Shown: one piece after another, positions 7,863-16,748 of the stretch
How the letters are laid out: every line of letters starts with the position of its first letter
How positions within the stretch are numbered: the stretch's first letter is position 1
Notes under the pieces: generated by a model
Told to the model about the DNA's origin: nothing
Seen by the model: only the letters and a program-made list of their open reading frames with translations
Databases searched by the model: none
NCBI GenBank assembly: GCA_963665405.2
Contig: CAXXUH010000003.1
Span: forward strand, 372,001 to 436,000
Length of the DNA stretch: 64,000 nucleotides
Reading direction: 5' to 3'
Origin: G963665405 sp963665405
GTDB taxonomy: Bacteria > Chloroflexota > Dehalococcoidia > Lucifugimonadales > G963665405
Program-made: the position numbers and the translations under genes

Positions 7863-8720
7863 TCACGAGCGTGTTCCGGCCATCGGGGGACCCGGCTGAT
7901 ACTCCGGCTCGGGCGTCCTGATAACCGTCTTCTCTTCCTCCCGGTGGTACCACTTGAAGAAAGCGACGATCATCAGCACGAGGAAGAGGGCGCCTCCTCC
8001 TATTTTCATGATGATGGCGCCTATCTGCTGGTCGACCAGGGTGGGCACGGACCAGATCGCTGGGGCGTCGACGTACCACTGGTAGAGGGGCTCCCGTGAG
8101 AAGGTAACCGGGGCGAACACGATTATCTGGGCAATCGACAGCATGGACAGGTAGATCATCTGCATGGGATACGAGAGACGTGGAAGCTCGGGCATGGAGC
8201 TCGTGATGGGCCACCACATCAGCACCGCAGCCACCATCATGCTCAGGTGCTCGAAGACGTGGACGCCGTGGTTCGTCACCGACAGGTTGTACAACGTGGG
8301 CAGATGCCACATCGAGAACACGATGCTGAACAGGGCGAACCCCAGTATCGGATGTGTCGCTATCCTGGCGGCTCGATACGCCAGTGCCGGACGCAGCAGA
8401 GGCCGCAGCAGCCACGGCGGAATCCCCTTGATCAGCAGGGGCGGCGCCACCAGCGTGAGCAGGATGTGCTGGAACATGTGGGCGCTGAAGAGGTACTTGT
8501 CGCTCAGCTCGTGCAGGGGTGAGACGAGGGCGACGAATATGACCAGCACACCCGCCGTGAAGGTGGCGACCTTGATCGGCTCGACGCTTGCCGCGAGCCC
8601 GTACCGCTCCCTCAACGGGCCGACGCCAAGGAGGTAGAGCGCCTGGAACACCGCCAGCCCGATCAGGACGTCGGGATGGCCGTGCCAGTGGGTCCAGAGC
8701 GAGCCTATGGGTTCTGCCAA
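7863..8720 (-). CDS. ctaG: Cytochrome c oxidase assembly protein CtaG (caa3 type)
   Basis: 285-residue polytopic membrane protein with about seven hydrophobic segments, of the Bacillus-type CtaG family needed for caa3 oxidase assembly. Typical features are the N-terminal WHGHPDVLIGL, the HMFQHILLTLVAPPLLIKG stretch, and MWHLPTLYN with conserved histidines. The start is TTG at 8720 behind a G-rich Shine-Dalgarno. Downstream it faces the small membrane protein and SCO1. Upstream a repeat array (8745-9290) separates it from subunit IV, so it may need its own promoter. Confidence 0.88.
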   Translation of the reverse strand: MAEPIGSLWTHWHGHPDVLIGLAVFQALYLLGVGPLRERYGLAASVEPIKVATFTAGVLVIFVALVSPLHELSDKYLFSAHMFQHILLTLVAPPLLIKGIPPWLLRPLLRPALAYRAARIATHPILGFALFSIVFSMWHLPTLYNLSVTNHGVHVFEHLSMMVAAVLMWWPITSSMPELPRLSYPMQMIYLSMLSIAQIIVFAPVTFSREPLYQWYVDAPAIWSVPTLVDQQIGAIIMKIGGGALFLVLMIVAFFKWYHREEEKTVIRTPEPEYQPGPPMAGTRS

Positions 8721-8744
8721 ACCGGCCCCCTCGCCGTCGTGTCC

Positions 8745-9292
8745 CTAGCAGGGTCTTCGGAAACTCCGTCGACCATCCCCCTGGCCCCCTTGCTGGCCAG
8801 GAAGGGGGGGTATTTGATATCTGAGGGACACCCTCAGACTCCCGGCATAGGGGCTTCGCCCCTCTGCACACCCTATGTTTCGTCATCCCCTCTACGGCGG
8901 CCCTTGCTGGCCAGGAAGGGGGGGTATTTGATATCTGAGGGACACCCTCAGACTCCCGGCATAGGGGCTTCACCCCTCTGCACACCCTATGTTTCGTCAT
9001 CCCGCTCTACGGCGGCCCTTGCTGGCCAGGAAGGGGGGGTATTTGATATCTGAGGGACACCCTCAGACTCCCGGCATAGGGGCTTCGCCCCCCTGCACAC
9101 TCCATGTTTGTCATCGTTCTAGACGGCGGCTCGTCCCGAAATAACACCCGGTTGGGCGTTGAAAAACCCTTTCGACCATCCCCCTGGCCCCCTTCCTGGC
9201 CAGGAAGGGGGGTAGTTGAGATCTGAGCGACACCGTCAGACTCCCGGCATAGGGGCTTCGCCCCTCTGCACACCCTATGTTTCGTCATCCCG
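8745..9292. repeat. Array of family R2 palindromic repeats (about 4 units)
   Basis: No gene is seen in this stretch. It holds three near-identical units of about 116 bp plus a more diverged fourth at about 9160-9290. Each unit has three palindromic modules in order: a CCTGGCCAGG-centred inverted repeat, CTGAGGGACACCCTCAG, and AGGGGCTTCGCCCCT. A conserved CTGCACACCCTATGTTTCGT tail follows. The units are almost copies of each other, so this is not a CRISPR array. Confidence 0.85.
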
Positions 9293-9637
9293 CTAGATGA
9301 ACCACTGGAAGAGGCCCAGCAGCGCCAAGACTACCGATCCCGCGAGCGCCAGGCCGCCGATGAACATGCGGGTGAACAGCCGGTCGTCGTACCGCAGGTG
9401 CATGTAGAACATGATGACCAGGGCAAACTTCACCCCTGACATGATGACGAGGATGGGGATGATCCCGCGGCCCAGCCCCTCGACGTAGAAGATGCCCACC
9501 TCGGCAGCGGTGATGGCGACGAGCGTCATCGCGACCTTGAAGTAGATCAGCGGTGTGGGGTGGCCAGTGGAGGCCGGGCCGGCGTCGGCGGGCTGTGCCT
9601 GATCTGGAGTCGTGACTTCTTCGGTCATCTCGGCCAC
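9293..9637 (-). CDS. Cytochrome c oxidase subunit IV
   Basis: 114 residues: a polar N-terminus of about 30 residues, then three membrane segments (about 32-50, 58-78, 90-112). It contains the MSGVKFALVIMFYMHLRYD block typical of bacterial COX subunit IV (CtaF/CoxD type). The start GTG shares its G with the TAG stop of subunit III (TAGTG), so the two are translationally coupled. It is the last gene of the II-I-III-IV set. Confidence 0.85.
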   Translation of the reverse strand: MAEMTEEVTTPDQAQPADAGPASTGHPTPLIYFKVAMTLVAITAAEVGIFYVEGLGRGIIPILVIMSGVKFALVIMFYMHLRYDDRLFTRMFIGGLALAGSVVLALLGLFQWFI

Positions 9638-10377
9638 TAGCCCTCGAACCCCGGGAAGACCCCGAACAGGTACACCACGGTGAAGATCACTATCCAGACT
9701 ATGTCGACGAAGTGCCAGTACAGGGCCGCCAGGTCGAGGTCCAGATGCCTTGCCGGGGTCACGCCCCCACGGAACGAGTAGAACAGCAGCGAGAGGAGCC
9801 AGATGACCCCAAGGGTCACGTGGGCGCCGTGGAGCCCGGTCAGAGTGTAGAAGGTCGTCCCGAAGAGGTTGGTCCTAAGCGTCAGCCCGACGATCTCTTC
9901 GACGTCGTGGGCGCCCTCGGCGCACTTGGCGTCGGCGACCGTGTGTTCGAGGGCGGTGAAGTCTTCCGGTTGCGCCGTGAGCTCGGCGCACTCGACGACC
10001 ACCTCGTGGTTGGCGAAGCTCCTGAACTCGAAGACCTGGAACGCCAGGAAGGTCATGCCCATGAGCGCCGTGGAGGCCAGCCAGATGCGGAACGCCTTGA
10101 TGTTGCCTCGTCTCAGCGCGGCGTACGACAGTACCATGCCCATCGAGCTCATCAGGAGCACGAAGGTGCTGATCGACGTGACCGGGATGTCAAAGACGTC
10201 GATCGGGAGCGGGCCCGACAGGCTCTTGCCCCTGTAGACCAGATATGTGGCTATCAGCGAGCCGAAGAACATGCAGTCCGACGCCAGGAAGGCCCAGATG
10301 AGCAGCTTCCTGTGGCTTAGACCGGTACTGGTCGGCTCGTGGTCTGCGTGATGAGGGGCGGCGGACGCCTGTTCCAA
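9637..10377 (-). CDS. ctaE: Cytochrome c oxidase subunit III, with an extra loop
   Basis: 246-residue integral membrane subunit that stabilises the oxidase core. It shows the family blocks FLASDCMFFGSLIATYLVYR, FYTLTGLHGAHVTLG and YWHFVDIVWIVIF. Between the segment ending FEFRSF and the block LRTNLFG lies an unusual polar insertion of about 40 residues with two cysteines (VVECAEL and DAKCAEG), longer than in common homologues. It follows subunit I by 13 nt and overlaps subunit IV by one base. Confidence 0.93.
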   Translation of the reverse strand: MEQASAAPHHADHEPTSTGLSHRKLLIWAFLASDCMFFGSLIATYLVYRGKSLSGPLPIDVFDIPVTSISTFVLLMSSMGMVLSYAALRRGNIKAFRIWLASTALMGMTFLAFQVFEFRSFANHEVVVECAELTAQPEDFTALEHTVADAKCAEGAHDVEEIVGLTLRTNLFGTTFYTLTGLHGAHVTLGVIWLLSLLFYSFRGGVTPARHLDLDLAALYWHFVDIVWIVIFTVVYLFGVFPGFEG

Positions 10378-10390
10378 GTGATGCTCTCCG

Positions 10391-12238
10391 TCAGTACTCG
10401 GGCTGCTCGGCGGGCTCGTTGACCGGCTCGAACGACCATGCGTAGGTTGACACCATCGCTATCGCACCGCCGATGGCGGCGACGGCGAGGTTGAAGATCA
10501 GGCCGTAGCCGCCGATCAGGAGGCCGATCGACACGAGGATAGGCCAGAAGGAGGGCTGGGGAAGATGGATCGAGGGAGACCCGTTTTCGCCGGAGCCGCC
10601 GCCCGGCGGCATCATCCGTACCCCTTCGCGCTTCTGCATCCAGAAGGCATCGATTCCGTGAACCGTCGGAATCTGCTCGAAGTTGTACTCCGGCGGGGGC
10701 GACGGGATGGACCACTCCAGGGTCCTGGCGTCCCAGGGGTCGGCCCCGGCCATCTCTCCCTTCCTCGCGCCCCGGACGAGGTTGTACACGAACACCAGCA
10801 TGCCGACGGCCAGCAGTCCTGAGCCGACCGAGGAGATCATGTTCATCAGGTCCCAGCCCATCGACGAGTCGTAGGTATAGATGCGCCGGGGCATGCCGTT
10901 CAGTCCGGAGAAGTGCATCGGGAAGAAGGTCAGATTGAAGCCGACGAAGACGATCCAGAAGTTGATCTTGCCGATGGTCTCGTTCATGAGGCGGCCGGTG
11001 ATCTTCGGGAACCAGTAGTAGACGCCCGCCAGCAGCGCCAGGATGCTGCCGCCGAAAAGGACGTAGTGCAGGTGTGCCACGATGAAGTAGGTGTCCTGCT
11101 GCTGGGCGTCCGAGGCCGCCGCCGAGTGCATGACGCCGCTGAGGCCGCCGATGATGAACATCGTCACGAATCCGATCGCGAAGAGCATGGACGTCGTGAA
11201 GTGGACGGACCCTTTCCACATGGTACCGAGCCAGTTGAATATCTTTACGCCGGTCGGGACCGCGATGGCCATAGTCGTGAGGGCGAACACCGAGTTGGCC
11301 ACCGGACCCAGACCCACCGTGAACATGTGGTGGCTCCACACCATCCACCCCATGAACGCGATCACGACCCCCGAGAGGACCACGACCGGATAGCCGAACA
11401 GCGGTTTCTTCGAAAAGGTCGGTATGACCTCGGAGACGATCCCCATGGCGGGCAGGATCAGGATGTAGACTTCTGGATGGCCGAAGACCCAGAAGAGGTG
11501 CTGCCAGAGTATCGGGTTCGCCCCGGCCGAGGTGACGAAGAAGTTCGCTCCGAAGAACCGATCGAACATCAGCTCGATCAGCGCGACCGTTATCACGGGA
11601 AACGCCAGGACGAGCAGGAACGAGGTGATCAGCGTCATCCAGGTGAACAGCGGCATCCTCATCAGGGACATGCCGGGGGCCCGCATGTTGATGATGGTGA
11701 CGATGAAGTTGAAGGCCGCCGCGAGCGATGCGATCCCGAGGAGCTGGAGGCTCATGATCCAGAAGTCGATGCCCTGTCCCGGGTTGTAGACCTCGCCGGT
11801 TATCGGGGCGTACCCGAACCACCCCGCGTTCGGCGCTCCCCCGAGGAACCAGCTCAGCTTGAGCATGATGGCGCCGGCGAGGAAGGTCCAGAAGCTGAAC
11901 GCGTTCAGACGCGGGAAGGCGACGTCTCTGGCACCTATCTGCAAGGGGATGATGTAGTTGAAGAAGGCCGCGCCCATCGGCATGATCGCCAGGAAGATCA
12001 TCGTCGTCCCGTGCATGGTGAACAGCTGGTTGTACACCTCTGGGCTGATGAACTCCTGGCCGGGCCGTGCGAGTTGGACGCGCATCAGCAGCGCCTCCAG
12101 CCCGCCGGTCATGAACAAGATGAAGGCGGTGACGCCGTAGAGGATGCCGATCCTCTTGTGGTCGACGGTGGTGATCCATGACCATACCCCGGTGGGGTGA
12201 GTGGGCCGCTTGGGTAGCGGGATCGCCAACGAAGTCAT
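10391..12238 (-). CDS. ctaD: Cytochrome c oxidase subunit I
   Basis: 615-residue catalytic heme-copper subunit that reduces O2 and pumps protons. Visible signatures are WSWITTVDHKRIGILY at the N-terminus, the CuB region WQHLFWVFGHPEVYILILP with the His-Tyr pair, and the HYVLFGGSI heme-ligand region. Twelve or more membrane segments are evident. The start is ATG at 12238, with a GGAGGCGAGCG Shine-Dalgarno. A TATAAT box lies about 55 bp upstream. A large overlapping minus-strand frame (10317-12185) is only a shadow, rich in Arg and Pro. Confidence 0.97.
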   Translation of the reverse strand: MTSLAIPLPKRPTHPTGVWSWITTVDHKRIGILYGVTAFILFMTGGLEALLMRVQLARPGQEFISPEVYNQLFTMHGTTMIFLAIMPMGAAFFNYIIPLQIGARDVAFPRLNAFSFWTFLAGAIMLKLSWFLGGAPNAGWFGYAPITGEVYNPGQGIDFWIMSLQLLGIASLAAAFNFIVTIINMRAPGMSLMRMPLFTWMTLITSFLLVLAFPVITVALIELMFDRFFGANFFVTSAGANPILWQHLFWVFGHPEVYILILPAMGIVSEVIPTFSKKPLFGYPVVVLSGVVIAFMGWMVWSHHMFTVGLGPVANSVFALTTMAIAVPTGVKIFNWLGTMWKGSVHFTTSMLFAIGFVTMFIIGGLSGVMHSAAASDAQQQDTYFIVAHLHYVLFGGSILALLAGVYYWFPKITGRLMNETIGKINFWIVFVGFNLTFFPMHFSGLNGMPRRIYTYDSSMGWDLMNMISSVGSGLLAVGMLVFVYNLVRGARKGEMAGADPWDARTLEWSIPSPPPEYNFEQIPTVHGIDAFWMQKREGVRMMPPGGGSGENGSPSIHLPQPSFWPILVSIGLLIGGYGLIFNLAVAAIGGAIAMVSTYAWSFEPVNEPAEQPEY

Positions 12239-12291
12239 CGCTCGCCTCCGTGCGCTCGGCTCCAGCGAATAGACAGAGCCAATAGCCAGGT

Positions 12292-12297
12292 ATTATA
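12292..12297 (-). promoter_or_regulatory. Candidate -10 box for ctaD-ctaE-subunit IV
   Basis: On the minus strand TATAAT reads from 12297 to 12292, about 50 nt before the ctaD start. No good -35 hexamer lies at 16-18 bp (TGGTTT is the nearest). It would give the subunit I/III/IV genes a promoter separate from ctaC. Confidence 0.4.
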
Positions 12298-12320
12298 CGT
12301 GACAGTCTTGGGCCAAACCA

Positions 12321-13364
12321 CTACTTCAGGCTCCTCAAATAGGCCACCAGGGCGGAGATCTGCGGCTCTGTGAGCCGCCGGTCGGGATTGGTGTACACGG
12401 CCGCCTCGGTGCCCATGACGTTGCCGGGCTTGACCTTATCCGGGTCGGTGATCCATGCGCGTAGATTGGCCTGCGTGTTCTCGATTATTCCCGATGCGAT
12501 GTGGCTACGCGAGGCCACGTGGGTCAGGTTGGGCCCTCTGGTGCCGCCGGCGCCCCTCAGACCGTCGACGGTATGGCAGCCACCGCAGCCGGAGGACGTA
12601 AAGAGGGTCTCGCCGTCCGCAGCCAGCGGGTCGACCGGGCTGGCTGCGGGGGTGAGCTGGGCCTGGACCCACGCGTCGAACTCCGCCCTGGGCTCGACGA
12701 CTACGCGGAACCGCATATTGGCGTGACCCACACCGCAGAACTCGGCGCACTGCCCCAGGAACACTCCCGACTCCTCCCCCATGATCCACATCGTGTTGAT
12801 GTTGTTGGGGATCAGGTCCACCTTCCCGGCGATCTTGGGTATCCAGAAGCTGTGAAGCACGTCGACGGAATCCAGCGATATGTTAACCACCTCGTCCAGG
12901 GGGATGTGCATCTCGTTGGCGGTGATGAAATCGTACTCGGGGTACCGGAACTCGAACCACCACTGGTGCCCTATGACCTCCACCGTCATCGAGCCGGGCT
13001 CGGGCGAGTTGGCGTTGTCGAAGATGGTCAGAACCGTCGGCACCGCTACGACGGCCAGGATGATCGCGGGAACGATGGTCCAGCCGATCTCGAGCGGGGT
13101 GTGGCCGTGAATTTGCTCCGGGTCGCCATCGCCCGGCCTCCGGCGGTATCGAATCGCCGCGTAGACGATGGCGGCCTCGACGACGACGAACACCACGACC
13201 GCCGCCCAGAATATCCACCAGAAGAGGTTGAGCTGCGACCGGGCGACGGGCCCCGTCGGGTCGAAGGTGGACTGCGGGTCACCGGGCGTGCATGCAGCGA
13301 GCGCGGCGAGCGCAAGCGCGAGCGTCCCAAGACATGCGATCCGTAGATATCTGCGTCTCGACAT
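12321..13364 (-). CDS. ctaC: Cytochrome c oxidase subunit II with fused cytochrome c domain
   Basis: 347 residues. The lipoprotein-like signal ends LAALAAC near residue 25, and two membrane segments follow (about 48-70 and 92-113). The periplasmic cupredoxin domain has CuA ligands in DVLHSFWIP and GQCAEFCGVGHANM. The C-terminal domain from about residue 245 carries heme-binding CGGCH and a Met in KPGNVMG, making this a caa3-type subunit II. It is the first oxidase structural gene on the minus strand and accepts electrons from cytochrome c. Confidence 0.96.
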   Translation of the reverse strand: MSRRRYLRIACLGTLALALAALAACTPGDPQSTFDPTGPVARSQLNLFWWIFWAAVVVFVVVEAAIVYAAIRYRRRPGDGDPEQIHGHTPLEIGWTIVPAIILAVVAVPTVLTIFDNANSPEPGSMTVEVIGHQWWFEFRYPEYDFITANEMHIPLDEVVNISLDSVDVLHSFWIPKIAGKVDLIPNNINTMWIMGEESGVFLGQCAEFCGVGHANMRFRVVVEPRAEFDAWVQAQLTPAASPVDPLAADGETLFTSSGCGGCHTVDGLRGAGGTRGPNLTHVASRSHIASGIIENTQANLRAWITDPDKVKPGNVMGTEAAVYTNPDRRLTEPQISALVAYLRSLK

Positions 13365-13429
13365 CTCTAGCGCAGCTCGCTCACGATTAGGTTGGCGTTT
13401 TGATTGTCCATCTATTCAGAGTCCACTCG

Positions 13430-13625
13430 CTGGGCGTTGAAACACCCTTTCGACCATCCCCCCGGCCCCTTCCTGACCAGGAAGGGGGGGTAGTTGATAT
13501 CTGAGGGACACCCTCAGACTCCCGGCATAGGGGCTCCGCCCCTCTGCACACCCCGTATTTCGTCATCCCGCTAGGCGGCTGCCCGCCCCGCCGAGGCCCC
13601 CTTAGAACTCCCGACAGGCGGGATC
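13430..13625. repeat. Family R2 palindromic repeat between ctaC and ctaB
   Basis: One R2 unit (CGACCATCCCCC, GGAAGGGGGG, CTGAGGGACACCCTCAG, AGGGGCTCCGCCCCT) followed by a partial R4-like GCCCCGCCGAGGCCCCCTTA tail. No gene is visible in 13365-13643. Confidence 0.75.
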
Positions 13626-13643
13626 TGCATTTGATTCATCCGG

Positions 13644-14534
13644 CTAGACGGCGAAGAAGCTGTCGGCCCCGACGGCGACGAACAGCAGCGTTAGGTAGGC
13701 CAAGGAAAACAGATAGGCGCGCTTGGCCCCTTCGATGTCGGGGAGCCTGAGCAGGCGCCACGTGTAGAAGATGAAGCCGATCCCGAGCGCCATGGCCGAC
13801 GACAGGTACACGAGTCCGACGGCCTCGGTGGTGTAGAACATGAGGCTCAGCGCAACCAGGATCACCGTATATAGGAGGATCTGCCTCTTGGTCTCGTCCA
13901 CGCCGGTGACCACGGGAAGCATGGGGATCTTCGCCCTGGCGTAGTCGTCCTTGATGAGCAGGGACAAAGCCCAGAAGTGGGGCGGGGTCCAGAAGAAGAC
14001 GATGGCGAAGAGGTAGAGGGATGGAAGTTCCAGGAAGCCAGTGATGGCCGCCCAGCCCACGAGCGGCGGGACGGCGCCGGCGGCGCCGCCGATGACTATG
14101 TTGTGCGGGGTCGACCGCTTCAGGGCCACGGTGTATACCAGGACGTAGAACACCGTACCGCTCAGGGTCAGGAGTCCGCTCAGCAGGTTGACCGTCGAGG
14201 CGAGGATTGCGAAGGAGACCACGTTCAGCGCGACCCCGAAGATCATGGCCTCGCGAGGGGAGATCCTGCCGGCGGCCACAGGCCGGTTCCGGGTGCGGCC
14301 CATCTTCTCGTCGACGTCCCCCTCGAGGGAGTGGTTGAGCGAGTTGGCGCCTCCGGCGGCGAGGGTCCCGCCGAGAAGCACCAGGAATACGATCGTGGGT
14401 GGCGGAGCGCCCCCAGCCGCGAGGAACATCGCGCCGAGCGTCGTCACGAGCAGCAGGGAGATGATACGGGGCTTGGTCAGCGCGACGTAGTCGTGAAGGA
14501 CGCTCCGAGAGGCCGCGGCGGTACGAGCTATCAC
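13644..14534 (-). CDS. ctaB: Protoheme IX farnesyltransferase (heme O synthase)
   Basis: 296-residue UbiA-type membrane prenyltransferase that adds farnesyl to heme b to make heme O. Family motifs are LTKPRIISLLLVTT near residue 20, the first Asp-rich motif in NHSLEGDVDEKMGRTRNRP, and the second in KDDYARAKIPMLP. About eight or nine membrane segments are seen. The start GTG overlaps the ctaA stop (GTGA), so heme O and heme A synthases are coupled. It supplies heme a for the adjacent oxidase. Confidence 0.95.
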   Translation of the reverse strand: MIARTAAASRSVLHDYVALTKPRIISLLLVTTLGAMFLAAGGAPPPTIVFLVLLGGTLAAGGANSLNHSLEGDVDEKMGRTRNRPVAAGRISPREAMIFGVALNVVSFAILASTVNLLSGLLTLSGTVFYVLVYTVALKRSTPHNIVIGGAAGAVPPLVGWAAITGFLELPSLYLFAIVFFWTPPHFWALSLLIKDDYARAKIPMLPVVTGVDETKRQILLYTVILVALSLMFYTTEAVGLVYLSSAMALGIGFIFYTWRLLRLPDIEGAKRAYLFSLAYLTLLFVAVGADSFFAV

Positions 14535-15496
14535 AGGGCGGCCCTTCCAAGGCTGAAGCCGCGGTCCGGAGATTCGCCCGCCGTGTGCATCTGGGGCAGG
14601 AGCACCAGCACGGCGAGGAGTGTAACCATCATCCAGACCAGGGTCGCGACGCTGAGGTGGATGGCTCTGAGGTCAATGGAGAAGCCCGCCATGACGGTCG
14701 CGGCGCCGACGACTATCTGGACCGCGAATGCCAGAATCAGCGCCGCCGCCGCCCAGCCAAGCTGTGGCCGCTGCGCCCGGCGAGACCAGGCGGCAGCGGA
14801 GGTGAAGACGATCAATATGCCCACCAGGGCAGACGCGTAGCGGTGTGCCATGTGAACCAGAGACGCTCCCCCTTCCGGAAGCAGGCTACCCCTGCACAGC
14901 GGCCACGTCGCGCACGAGGACCCGGCGCCGTAGCCTACCATGTACGAGCCCGACAGGATCAGGCCCAGTGTCGCGGCGGCCGTCGCCAGCACAAGCAGAT
15001 TGAACCTGCGGGATTCGCTGGACGAGCCTTCCGGAGCCCCCTGGGCCCTTGCGGCTACGAGCGCGACGATCATCGACGCCAGCAGTGCCTCGGCGATCGC
15101 CAGGTGGATCGAACGGACCCACCAGGTCAGCTCGGTGAGCACGGTGATCCCGCCCAGTGCCCCGGCCGCGACGACCAGGCCCAGTCCGAGCACGCTAGGG
15201 ATCAGTACTCTGCCGTCCCGGCGATAGGCCCGCAGGGCCAGAATCGCCGTCGCCAGCACAAGTACGCCGACCGCCGTCGCCGACACACGGTGGGAGTACT
15301 CGATGATCGTGGCCAGCTCCATCGGCGGGATGATCCGACCGTGGCAGAGGGGCCAGTCGGGGCATCCCAGGCCGGAGCCCGTAACCCGGACTACGCCGCC
15401 GAGAGCGACCTGTCCGAACGCTGCCACGATTGCGGCGGCCGCTACGATCTGGAAGGCCGCCTGGCTGGTCCGGCCGGGCTCGCCCCGCTGCCTCAC
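14531..15496 (-). CDS. ctaA: Heme A synthase (COX15/CtaA)
   Basis: 321-residue membrane protein that oxidises the C8 methyl of heme O to give heme A. The N-terminal half shows GGVVRVTGSGLGCPDWPLCHG and the heme-ligand His in EYSHR. The second half repeats the fold with CATWPLCRG and VHMAHRYAS, giving eight membrane helices and the paired cysteines expected of the family. The start is GTG at 15496. The stop overlaps ctaB by four bases. Confidence 0.93.
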   Translation of the reverse strand: MRQRGEPGRTSQAAFQIVAAAAIVAAFGQVALGGVVRVTGSGLGCPDWPLCHGRIIPPMELATIIEYSHRVSATAVGVLVLATAILALRAYRRDGRVLIPSVLGLGLVVAAGALGGITVLTELTWWVRSIHLAIAEALLASMIVALVAARAQGAPEGSSSESRRFNLLVLATAAATLGLILSGSYMVGYGAGSSCATWPLCRGSLLPEGGASLVHMAHRYASALVGILIVFTSAAAWSRRAQRPQLGWAAAALILAFAVQIVVGAATVMAGFSIDLRAIHLSVATLVWMMVTLLAVLVLLPQMHTAGESPDRGFSLGRAAL

Positions 15497-15610
15497 CCGA
15501 TGGCTCCCTCATCGACCCTTAGTCTGTGCAACTTTTCACGAAGAATAGCACAGGCCTCAGTACCCGTCAACGAAAAAGCCGGGCCCCGGCGGCCGTCCAG
15601 ATCCCGGCCT

Positions 15611-16105
15611 CTACATCCTTTCGGACTGGTACGTCACCTGCTGGACGCGGAACCGTCCGCCCGCGTGAATATCGTCCTGGACCAGCTCGATCCAGTTCCC
15701 GTCCGGGTCCTGGAAGTAGGTTGCCTTGAGCTCAGGACGGACCTGCGCGGGTGGGTTCATTTTCTGGCCGCCCATGCTGATGAGACGCTCGTAGGTGGCG
15801 TTAACGTCGTCGACGATGAAGGCGAGGTGCGTGGCGCCGATGAGACGCCGCTCATACTGCTGGTCCTGTTGCCGGGGGGTGCCTTCGGGGTTCATGTACT
15901 GTATGAGCTCCAGGGTGTGTCCGTCGTCCCCGGTCAGGAGTGCGGCCTTGAGGTGCGTCTTCTCGTAGCCGACTACCTGCGACAGCCCTTCCCCGTCGAT
16001 GTCCAGGTTCTTGTCAACGTTCAGCCCCAGCCCATCGGTGTAAAACCGGACGGACCTCTCCAGGTTCCTCACGACGAATCCCGTGTGGTTCAAGGTCGTT
16101 GCCAT
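15611..16105 (-). CDS. VOC (glyoxalase/bleomycin-resistance) superfamily protein
   Basis: 164 residues with the paired beta-alpha-beta-beta-beta fold: an N-terminal TGFVVRNLERSVRFYTDGLG module, and a second module with HLAFIVDDVNATYERL ending YFQDPDGNWIELVQ. Metal ligands are likely His (LNHTGF), Glu (HTLELIQ), His (ATHLAF) and Glu (WIELVQ). The start ATG 16105 has AGGAGG nine bases upstream. The substrate cannot be told from sequence; lactoylglutathione lyase-like or dioxygenase-like activities are both possible. It is a single-gene unit between repeats. Confidence 0.85.
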   Translation of the reverse strand: MATTLNHTGFVVRNLERSVRFYTDGLGLNVDKNLDIDGEGLSQVVGYEKTHLKAALLTGDDGHTLELIQYMNPEGTPRQQDQQYERRLIGATHLAFIVDDVNATYERLISMGGQKMNPPAQVRPELKATYFQDPDGNWIELVQDDIHAGGRFRVQQVTYQSERM

Positions 16106-16159
16106 CGACTGCCTCCTGTGGCCGGATTTCCTGATCGGCTGGATACTCGCAGCTTGTCG

Positions 16160-16535
16160 GAGAACCCCTTTCGACCATCCCCCTGGCCTCCTTCCTGGCC
16201 AGGAAGGGGGAAGGAGAGATCATTTCTGAGGGGCACCCTCAGACTCCCGGCAATCCCGACTTGTCGGGATCTGCACACCCTGTCCTCCGCCCGCCGTTGG
16301 GGATTCCCCCAAGCCCCCGCTAAGGGGGTTCCGCCCTCTTAGAACCCCCAGGAGGCGGCATCTGCGTTTGGGCAGGACGGGATTCGTCTCCTCTGCACAC
16401 CCTGTCCTCCACCCACCCTGTCGGGTTCGTTCTTGGGGATTTCCCCAGGCCCCGCGAAGGGGCTCCGCCCCCTCAGGGCGCACGGCCGTGCGTCCCTACA
16501 CGATCTGACGCCTGAAGCTCGCCCCAATCCGTGGC
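16160..16535. repeat. Mixed intergenic repeats (R2, R4 and a GGGCGCACGGCCGTGCG palindrome)
   Basis: 16167-16278 is an R2 unit, 16290-16360 and 16430-16470 are R4 units, and 16476-16495 carries the GGGCGCACGGCCGTGCG palindrome also seen at 23106, 26071 and elsewhere. 16536-16735 holds no repeat or gene that I recognise and is presumably the leader of the downstream gene. Confidence 0.7.
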
Positions 16536-16748
16536 TGGCCAACGGCCCGCATTTTATCCGCGCCTCGATGCCGCCGCAAGTGGTCTTCCCGGCTCCGAGA
16601 ATCCCGTGCCAAGCAAGACCTCCATCGTGGCATCCTTTCGTGCTAGAATCGGCGCGACGAATCGCCGTGCGGCGCGCGGGAGAACAGCAGGGCAGGCACT
16701 TCGTTCTACGATTTCACCAGCCTGTACGAGTATTGGATGGAGGCGATC

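Noticed and set aside
8745..9292. CRISPR array
   Set aside because: Whole units are nearly identical with no unique spacers, and no cas genes are nearby.
10317..12185. 622-residue open frame overlapping ctaD on the same strand
   Set aside because: It is Arg/Pro/His-rich without domains and lies in another frame of the clearly conserved subunit I gene; typical GC-rich shadow frame.
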